Shown piece after piece: positions 1 to 5,882 of a stretch of 8,574 bases of DNA. The first letter of the stretch is position 1; every line of letters starts with the position of its first letter. A model generated the notes under the pieces. The model was not told the origin of the DNA and made no database searches. It saw only the letters and a program-made list of their open reading frames with translations. The translations under genes and the position numbers were made by a program. Origin of the DNA: CAYQQR01 sp964420035 (GTDB lineage: Bacteria; Bacteroidota; Bacteroidia; Bacteroidales; SM23-62); contig CAYQQR010000074.1 in the NCBI GenBank assembly GCA_964420035.1, positions 1 to 8,574 of the forward strand, in the 5' to 3' direction.

Positions 1-55
1 CGTAAATATTTGTTTTTATCTTAGAATACCGTCAGGCAGGCTGAATCCTGAATTC

Positions 56-325
56 CTACCCGGTTCCCTTCCGGTCCCGTCCCCAGTGGGGGTCTTTGGT
101 TTCTTTCTTGGTGACATCCACAACGCTTTCCATAGGCACCGTATGCTTGGTGCCGTTCATCAGCCCTTCGCTTTCATCCAGCCTGGGGTCGTCCAGTTCA
201 ACGGTCACGGTGAACTCATCGGCATAGACGAACTTGGTCTGGTACTGCTCCCCGTCGATCTCTATAACCAGCTTATCTCCGGGTAATAACTGGGGTATGA
301 GTATTTTCAGTTCTTCAAGGTCCAT
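56..325 (-). CDS. Small hypothetical protein, 89 aa
   Basis: I do not recognise this protein. It starts with ATG at 325 and stops with TAG at 56-58. The N-terminal half reads as a short helix (MDLEELKILIPQLL) followed by alternating hydrophobic and charged residues that suggest beta strands (KLVIEIDGEQYQTKFVY, then FTVTVEL), so a small beta-barrel or SH3-like fold is possible. Residues 73-89 form a charged, glycine-rich tail that is probably disordered. There is no signal peptide, membrane segment or cysteine. It lies 102 bases after the GH57-like gene on the same strand and may be read through from it, because I see no terminator between them. The leader just before the ATG is A-rich with no Shine-Dalgarno motif, as is common in Bacteroidota. 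The opposite-strand frame over the same bases looks like a shadow. The gene is moderately likely to be real; its function is unknown. Confidence 0.6.
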   Translation of the reverse strand: MDLEELKILIPQLLPGDKLVIEIDGEQYQTKFVYADEFTVTVELDDPRLDESEGLMNGTKHTVPMESVVDVTKKETKDPHWGRDRKGTG

Positions 326-427
326 GTTTTATGGTTTTTGGATTCAATGTACTAACAGGGGAAATGGTAAAAATGTTTAGGGGTTTAGACGTGGAGGTGT
401 GGAGGTTGTAACTGAAAAAAACAGATG

Positions 428-1972
428 TTATTCTCCTCTCTCAATCTCGATCCCCCCTACAAGCCGTCGTGCTTCCATAAGGGCTTCTGCTCTGATGGTA
501 TACTCCGTGGGATAAAGAATTTTAAGGCTTGCCTCCTTCACAGAATCCACATTCTTGCTTTTTTCAATCAACATCCTGGCTTTTCGGGCCCTCTCTTTCA
601 CCTCGGGATCACCGGTTTCAAGAAGTTTATCCGCCTTTTCCATGATCAAGGCTTGCTGAACAGAAAGGATCTTCTGCAATGTTTCTGCCGAATTGGTCTC
701 CAGCCGGTCATGGTCCACTCCACCTACCAGCATCTCAGCAGTCAGCAGGTTCTCAAAACAAAATCTGTAATTGAAAGGATGGATGATGTGGGGTGCATCC
801 GGAAGTGTAGGGGGCCATTGACCGTCTGAATTGTAGGAGTTTGTGAGATGGTACCAGACCTTCTCTTTTGTGGATTCGTCCAGTCCGGAGTCGGATGCTG
901 TCAGTTTTTCCCTTACCAGATCCTGCCACGGCCTGAGCAGGTGGGCAAACGGAGTGGAAGCCCAGAAAGATGCCTTTGCACCGTGCCAGGCTGCATCATC
1001 ATTAAAGTATAGTATACCTGGAAGCGGCTCCAAATTCTGACAGGCTTCATCAAAATTAATGAATCCGCCCATTTTCTCACATGAAGACACCAGACGGATC
1101 AGTTTTTCTTTGGATTCGGGGGTCGCTTCAAAAACGTTGTCCGGTTTATTCTGGTATTTCAGGCGGAACCATCCATTGGTACCTATATACTCCGCATCAT
1201 CGGCAAAGATGATCAGGGCTCCTCCTGGTTCTTCCGGTTTCTGAGCGGAATATTTTTTTATCAGATCCATGGTAGCATCAAAGGTATATCCCTCCATTCC
1301 CATAAAGTAACGTACTGCAAACTGTGCCACCCGGTCTGTTCTTAAGAACATGCGAAGCTTCCCTTCTTCAATACCGTGAATCTTTCTGAACGGAAAATGG
1401 ATCGCTTTTTCGTCTCCCGGCAGATCATAGTGGAACCCAAAATTGTAGAATGCCGGTTTGTCGGTATGTTCCTTTTCATAGATCTCGGGCCGGTTGGGTT
1501 TTCCATCGGGTCCGGTCGACCTGCTATAGGCCTCAAAATCACCGATCATATTTTTGTAACCACATTCAACTGCCTGTTCGGGTACATAGGCACGCCACCC
1601 ACACTCAGGGTTCCAGAAGCTCTTCGGTTGCATGCCAAGGTATTTACGATAAATATCATTGGAAAACTTAATGGACCATATGCCGTCCTCCTTCGGAAAA
1701 TTCGGCAGCATGGGATGGGCATAGGGTGATCCCATGAACTCACACTGACCCCGTTCTATGGCATCCCTGAGTTTTTCAAGAACATCGGGTGTAATCATCG
1801 CCATTTGCTCTATGGTATACCCGGAAGCTTCAAAAACATACGGGACATCCCTGAAATAATCCCGCATAGTGTCAAAAATAAGCTCATAGGATGACCGGAT
1901 AACAAATTCATATTTTTCCGGAACCAGATAAGCGTAGCTAAGGTTAGCGTGAAAAATGGTAAGGTATTTCAT
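428..1972 (-). CDS. GH57-like glycoside hydrolase/transferase, cytoplasmic
   Basis: The product has 514 aa from the chosen ATG and resembles the (beta/alpha)7-barrel of glycoside hydrolase family 57, a family of retaining alpha-glycan hydrolases and transferases. Motif equivalents occur in order: FHANLSYA (residues 7-14) where typical members have an HQP motif; GQCEFMGSPYAHP (75-87); FWNPECGW (119-126), with E123 in the place of the catalytic nucleophile; and FADDAEYIG (256-264), with D258/D259 in the place of the general acid. A helical region follows, with AWHGAKASFW and SDGQWPP. There is no signal peptide, so it probably acts inside the cell on imported sugar. The frame stays open to an ATG at 2008, adding 12 residues (MVTVSLEKKLNR). 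I prefer 1972 because GH57 proteins normally begin at the first beta strand (MKYLTIFHAN), but neither start has a good ribosome binding site. It follows the symporter in the apparent operon. The family call is fairly sure; the substrate is unknown because the first motif diverges. Confidence 0.8.
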   Translation of the reverse strand: MKYLTIFHANLSYAYLVPEKYEFVIRSSYELIFDTMRDYFRDVPYVFEASGYTIEQMAMITPDVLEKLRDAIERGQCEFMGSPYAHPMLPNFPKEDGIWSIKFSNDIYRKYLGMQPKSFWNPECGWRAYVPEQAVECGYKNMIGDFEAYSRSTGPDGKPNRPEIYEKEHTDKPAFYNFGFHYDLPGDEKAIHFPFRKIHGIEEGKLRMFLRTDRVAQFAVRYFMGMEGYTFDATMDLIKKYSAQKPEEPGGALIIFADDAEYIGTNGWFRLKYQNKPDNVFEATPESKEKLIRLVSSCEKMGGFINFDEACQNLEPLPGILYFNDDAAWHGAKASFWASTPFAHLLRPWQDLVREKLTASDSGLDESTKEKVWYHLTNSYNSDGQWPPTLPDAPHIIHPFNYRFCFENLLTAEMLVGGVDHDRLETNSAETLQKILSVQQALIMEKADKLLETGDPEVKERARKARMLIEKSKNVDSVKEASLKILYPTEYTIRAEALMEARRLVGGIEIERGE

Positions 1973-2058
1973 TCTGTTCAATTTTTTTTCCAGGGAAACA
2001 GTGACCATATCTTCTTGCTAAATCGTCATCACTCCTTTTCCCCTGAACGATAATTTAA

Positions 2059-3639
2059 TCAGTTAAAAATTATATACAACACGAGCATAACAGCAATCAG
2101 CAATCCCCAGGCCCATTTCACCACCGGTGCAACTTTTATATGACTCCTGTAGGTTTCTTTCAGTGTGGGCATACCGGAAACCTTTCCTTCAGAAGGCATC
2201 ATAACGGAAAGAAAGATCATCATGGCAGTGAGGCCCATGAAGATTAAAAATGAAAGGAACAAAAAGTGCGGCCAGAAATCCGCTCTGGGAAACTGGTTCA
2301 GGAAACAGACCCCGATTCCCAGACTAATGATCGTCCCGGCGACCAACACAATATTGGCTGCTTTAGAAGTAGCTTTTCTCCACAAAGCACCTACCAAAAA
2401 TACGGTCGTGATCGGAGGTGCCAGAAACCCAAGTATGGCCTGGAAAAAACTGAACAGGTCCATATCCCTCATATTGGCTATTGCCAGTGCTAACAAAACG
2501 GAGATAACGGCACCGGCCAGAGTGGTCAGTCTTCCTTTAAAGATTATCTCCTTCTGTGTAGCATGGGGTTTCACGCGCTTTACATAGATATCCAGCATCA
2601 GTAATGTACTCAGTGAATTCAATGCCGATGCAATGGTACTGATCAGTGCTGCCATCAGTACGGTAACAATTAGACCGATCATACCCGGTGGCAGAAGATT
2701 GCTGACCATGGTCATGTATGCTTCGGTCGGGTCAACCAGTGCAGGAAAGAGGAACAGGCAGATCATTCCGGGAACGATAAACAGCGGAACATCCAGGATC
2801 TTCAGCCAGGCTGTAAAGTTCGCTCCCAACTGTCCCTGCTCCAGGCTTTTTGCCCCCAGCACCGATTGCACCATGCTCTGGTCGGTGCACCAGAACCATA
2901 CCCCCATCACAGGATATCCCAATACGATTGCAAACCAGGGATATTCCGGATTGTCGGCCGGAAGAAACAGTTTCCAATAGTGTTCCTCTACCCCCGAGAT
3001 CAGGTTGCCAATCCCACCCAATTCGGCAATACCTGCAATGGTAAGTATTGAAGAAGCGATGATCAGCAAAGACATTTGAAAGATATTGGTATTGGCCACG
3101 GTTTTAAGTCCGCCACTAACGGTAAAAAATGCCGATATCGCCACCAGTGAGGTCATTGAAAACCATAAGGGCCAGTTCATGATCTGGCTGACCAGAAGCC
3201 CCCCTGCATATAGTGTCATCCCGAGCCAGGATACAAGAATGGTTACGATGAAATACCAGGTCAGCAATTCTCTTGTCGTATCATTGAAACGCTTCCCGAC
3301 AAACTCCGGCAAGGTACTGATCTTCATACGAAGGTAATGCGGACTGAAAACGACAGCCAGCAAAAAAATGAACACAAAGGCATACCAGGAAAAATTTCCG
3401 CCAACGATTCCCGTAGTGTATCCAATACTTGCAGAAGCAATAAGCATGGAGGGCCCCACATTCGTTCCCCACATAGTGAATCCTATACTGGGCCACCCAA
3501 GTGAATGCTGGGCAAGAAACAGATGTTCATTTTTTTGACGTTTTCTGAAACTGATCCATGAACCTAAAGCGACCAAAACCACAACGTACAGGATCATCAC
3601 CGTAAAATCCAGTGATGTGAGTTGTTTATAAATATCCAT
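2059..3639 (-). CDS. Sodium:solute symporter (SSS family), probable sugar importer
   Basis: This is a 526-aa inner-membrane protein with about 14 hydrophobic segments, the usual length and topology for the SSS (SLC5-like) family, which couples sodium entry to uptake of sugars and other small solutes. Family hallmarks include an N-terminal membrane helix after DFTVM; FLAQHSLGWPSIGFTMWGTN (41-60); the loop STLPEFVGKRF (108-118); SGGLKTVANTNIFQ (175-188); WCTDQSMVQSVLGAKSLEQG (250-269); and STIASALNSLSTLLMLDIY (334-352), whose serine and threonine residues correspond to the sodium-site helix of SGLT-type transporters. The ATG at 3639 is 32 bases after the stop of the URO-D gene upstream. The leader is A/T-rich with no close Shine-Dalgarno site. 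Its place among glycan and sugar genes suggests a sugar or short glycoside as the substrate, but the sequence alone does not fix it. The family call is secure. Confidence 0.93.
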   Translation of the reverse strand: MDIYKQLTSLDFTVMILYVVVLVALGSWISFRKRQKNEHLFLAQHSLGWPSIGFTMWGTNVGPSMLIASASIGYTTGIVGGNFSWYAFVFIFLLAVVFSPHYLRMKISTLPEFVGKRFNDTTRELLTWYFIVTILVSWLGMTLYAGGLLVSQIMNWPLWFSMTSLVAISAFFTVSGGLKTVANTNIFQMSLLIIASSILTIAGIAELGGIGNLISGVEEHYWKLFLPADNPEYPWFAIVLGYPVMGVWFWCTDQSMVQSVLGAKSLEQGQLGANFTAWLKILDVPLFIVPGMICLFLFPALVDPTEAYMTMVSNLLPPGMIGLIVTVLMAALISTIASALNSLSTLLMLDIYVKRVKPHATQKEIIFKGRLTTLAGAVISVLLALAIANMRDMDLFSFFQAILGFLAPPITTVFLVGALWRKATSKAANIVLVAGTIISLGIGVCFLNQFPRADFWPHFLFLSFLIFMGLTAMMIFLSVMMPSEGKVSGMPTLKETYRSHIKVAPVVKWAWGLLIAVMLVLYIIFN

Positions 3640-3671
3640 TATATTTTAATTGTAACATTCCCCTATACAGG

Positions 3672-4775
3672 TCAAACCGAACCATACAATGCCAATATAT
3701 TTTCCACGGGTGTATTGGATTGAAGGTTGTGACAGGGTCCGATAATCAAACCGGTTCCGTCGTTACCCAAAGTACCCGTCAAGTGCCGTACTTCTTTACG
3801 GATATCTTCCGGATTTCCACGCGGTAAGGTTTTCTGGTTATCCACGGCACTGTGAAAGCAAACATCCTTTCCATAGTTCTTCTTTAGCTCCTTCAGATCC
3901 CAATTCCCGCAAATCCATTGAATGGGATTCAGTACATCGATCCCCATCTTTATCAGCTTGGGAATCAATAACCTGCAATCACCGTCATTGTGATGAAAAA
4001 CCTTAATATCATATGATTTTGCCAGGTCTATCCCGCGTTGCATGGGCGATCGATAAAAATCCTCAAAAATCTCGATACCCGATATTAATCCGGTCTGTGC
4101 CCCCCAGTCGTCCGTTACCTGTGTGAAACCGATCTTATCCCCGGCAGTCCTGAAGCAACGTTCATGGTACTCCACGAAGAAGTCTGTGATCTTCCTGATC
4201 AGGACCTCCGAAAATTCCGGCATCATCAGCGGATCCAGCAGATTCAGTTCCAGGCCCCTGAGATACTGATGAAAGGTAAACACTGCATGATAGCCGCAAG
4301 AGACGGCCCTGTCCCCACATTGCTCAATGATGGCAGGAAGCGCATCATAATCATAGTCGTCGGGATCAGGCCAGGGAAAATCTTCCAGTGCCTGTATGCT
4401 TGTTGCACTGCTAAGAGGAAAATCAACCTGCTCCCGATAGATCCCTGGTCCGTAATTGACATCCTTGTATCCGAATCCCCATTCCGTGTAATAGATCCCT
4501 TTTTTAGTTACACGTTTTCCCCCTTTGTATGGCGGTCTGACATCTATAATTCCATCCACTCCCAGTTTGTCCCAGAGCAAAAGCAATGCTTCCACGCTCC
4601 GGGAAAGGTAACCGCCCAACATACCATGGACGTCCTTCATATCTCCTTTTCCTGTTGTGATCCCGAAATAATCAAATAGTTTTTCCTGTACTTCAACGGT
4701 AGCCCACATATCCGTGGGTATTTTATCTACCGGTTGGTGATTTACTGCTGCCAGTATTCGCTCTTTACGCGTCAT
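3672..4775 (-). CDS. URO-D superfamily protein (HemE/cobamide-methyltransferase-like), copy 1
   Basis: This 367-aa protein has the uroporphyrinogen decarboxylase superfamily fold. It opens with MTRKERILAAVNHQPVDKIP, the usual start of this family, and ends with NTPVENILALYGSV. It is not HemE, because the RQAGR substrate-binding motif of true decarboxylases is absent near the N-terminus. The motif FHHNDGDCRLLIP (260-272), with H261, H262, D264 and C267, and GPCHN (346-350), with C348 and H349, lie where MtaA/CmuA-type methyltransferases carry zinc ligands, so a metal site is possible but unproven. The frame can be extended to a TTG at 4793, which would overlap the previous gene. The ATG at 4775 is better by homology and leaves a 10-base gap after the previous stop (4786), consistent with translational coupling. 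Its neighbours point to sugar catabolism rather than haem synthesis. Members of this family are often annotated only as 'uroporphyrinogen decarboxylase'; the actual reaction is unknown. Confidence 0.85.
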   Translation of the reverse strand: MTRKERILAAVNHQPVDKIPTDMWATVEVQEKLFDYFGITTGKGDMKDVHGMLGGYLSRSVEALLLLWDKLGVDGIIDVRPPYKGGKRVTKKGIYYTEWGFGYKDVNYGPGIYREQVDFPLSSATSIQALEDFPWPDPDDYDYDALPAIIEQCGDRAVSCGYHAVFTFHQYLRGLELNLLDPLMMPEFSEVLIRKITDFFVEYHERCFRTAGDKIGFTQVTDDWGAQTGLISGIEIFEDFYRSPMQRGIDLAKSYDIKVFHHNDGDCRLLIPKLIKMGIDVLNPIQWICGNWDLKELKKNYGKDVCFHSAVDNQKTLPRGNPEDIRKEVRHLTGTLGNDGTGLIIGPCHNLQSNTPVENILALYGSV

Positions 4776-4785
4776 CTGAGCTTTG

Positions 4786-5691
4786 CTATACAATAATGTT
4801 CGATGGAAATTTCTCCATTATCCGTTTAATGGAGTCTTCCCGCTCATCAGTCAGAATGGCCAACACTCCTTTTGTGCCAACTTTTTTTATCAGTGGTTCA
4901 ACCTCCTCTGCCCGGGCATAGACCTGTACCGATTTATCGGCATCGAGGATCTTCCGGATCAGGTCTGTCCACCGGTCCAGTGACTCATGCCCGGCTCCCG
5001 GTTGCCATTGAATGGCCTTCAGTTTAGGGATATCCAAAAGAAAATCCAGATGAGGAATCATACCGATACCATCCAGGTGAAAAAAGGGATATTCAATGGA
5101 TTCCACAAAGTCCCGGATATGGGGAAGACAGAATTCCTCGAATTGTTCGGGGGCCAACATGTATGCTGTGTCTTCCTGAATGGTAAATGAAGTTCCCGGG
5201 GTCCATATTCCGGGCCAACTGATACTCCCCTTGTTCCCGCTCTTATCGAGAATGGAATTCAGCTTATGAAACACTTCGATCCAGTCATTCTTAAAATGGC
5301 TCATTGCCCTGTGCACCAAGTCGGGCTTTAACAGCAGATCCGTAAGAAAATTCTCCGTACCATAGAGCCCGGCTAAAAGGTCGGCCATCCCCATGAATGC
5401 AAAAAGACTCACCATGTGATGATTCTCTGCCAGCTCCGCGGATCTCTCCAGCAATTGGATTATGGTCTTCCATGCTGTGTTCTCAGGATCTATACAGAGA
5501 TCCAACACCTGTTCAATTGACTGATAACCAGGATCGGCCCAGATGGTCACCTCATCTTTGTAAATCGGCTCCGATCCGTAAACACATGCAAGGGCGCTTG
5601 ATCCATAGTCTACATAATGAAAAGGAACTGCCATTCCAAAGTAGTTGGTATGATCCATAATCTTCATTTGCCTGTCGATCACGAAATCCAC
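4786..5691 (-). CDS. URO-D superfamily protein, copy 2 (N-terminus probably extends to ~5882)
   Basis: The first ordinary start in frame is the GTG at 5691, giving 301 aa. The reading frame continues upstream for another 64 codons with protein-like sequence, so the real product is probably about 365 aa, close to its 367-aa neighbour. It belongs to the same superfamily but is divergent from it. The core includes GLYGTENFLTDLLLKPDLVH (108-127 of the 301-aa form), the motif FFHLDGIG (203-210, with H205 and D207) and AIQWQPGAG (226-234). This HLDG plus IQW-PGAG pattern occurs in a branch often labelled URO-D-like or corrinoid-protein-associated. There is no signal peptide, so it is cytoplasmic. 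The RQAGR motif of HemE is absent, so haem synthesis is unlikely. Its TAG stop is 10 bases before the next gene's ATG. The superfamily call is good; the reaction is unknown and the start is unresolved. Confidence 0.8.
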   Translation of the reverse strand: MDFVIDRQMKIMDHTNYFGMAVPFHYVDYGSSALACVYGSEPIYKDEVTIWADPGYQSIEQVLDLCIDPENTAWKTIIQLLERSAELAENHHMVSLFAFMGMADLLAGLYGTENFLTDLLLKPDLVHRAMSHFKNDWIEVFHKLNSILDKSGNKGSISWPGIWTPGTSFTIQEDTAYMLAPEQFEEFCLPHIRDFVESIEYPFFHLDGIGMIPHLDFLLDIPKLKAIQWQPGAGHESLDRWTDLIRKILDADKSVQVYARAEEVEPLIKKVGTKGVLAILTDEREDSIKRIMEKFPSNIIV

Positions 5692-5882
5692 ATCGGTCCA
5701 GAATTGTTTGAGGTTTTCAGCCTGTGGTAATGCAGCAGGATCTATATTCAGGTGACTGGCGATCAGGCAGGGATCTTCCTGGTCTTCCCTGTTCCACCAA
5801 GCTTCTAATGCAGGGTGAATTTTATCTATTCTTGTATGCAGGTCGATAGTATTGTACGTGTTTATTATCGAATTTTTTTCAT
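5692..5882 (-). other. Probable N-terminal coding extension of URO-D copy 2, out of frame with its ATG
   Basis: In the frame of URO-D copy 2, bases 5883-5692 contain no stop and translate to plausible protein (for example TRIDKIHPALEAWW, then ASHLNIDPAALPQAENLKQF), but they contain no ATG, GTG or TTG. An ATG at 5882-5880 overlaps the TGA of the beta-helix gene (ATGA), an ideal coupled start. From that ATG the uninterrupted frame is only MKKIR and then TAA. One extra A in the A7 run that follows the ATG (5879-5873) would join this ATG to the main frame, giving MKKNSIINTYNTIDLHTRID. This could be a real frameshift mutation, a sequencing or assembly error in the homopolymer, slippage during expression, or an unusual start codon further in. 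Confidence 0.6.

Noticed and set aside
18..58. Possible hairpin (TCAGG...CCTGA) downstream of the 89-aa gene as a terminator.
   Set aside because: The stem is only 5 bp around a loop of about 10 bases and is not followed by a T-run on the minus strand.
2008..2039. A strong AAAAGGAG (2039-2032 on the minus strand) followed by ATG ACG ATT TAG, in frame with the GH57-like gene, suggesting an upstream start with amber readthrough or a tiny leader ORF.
   Set aside because: The ATG is only 2 bases after the GGAG, too close for normal initiation, the reading stops after three codons, and GH57 proteins do not normally carry residues before the first strand. A chance arrangement is simpler.
4164..4679. 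A 171-codon plus-strand open frame opposite URO-D copy 1.
   Set aside because: It is antisense to a well-supported gene, and its translation shows no family features.
3672..5691. Annotation of the two URO-D proteins as HemE haem-synthesis enzymes.
   Set aside because: Both lack the N-terminal RQAGR motif of true uroporphyrinogen decarboxylase, and their neighbours are carbohydrate genes, not tetrapyrrole genes.
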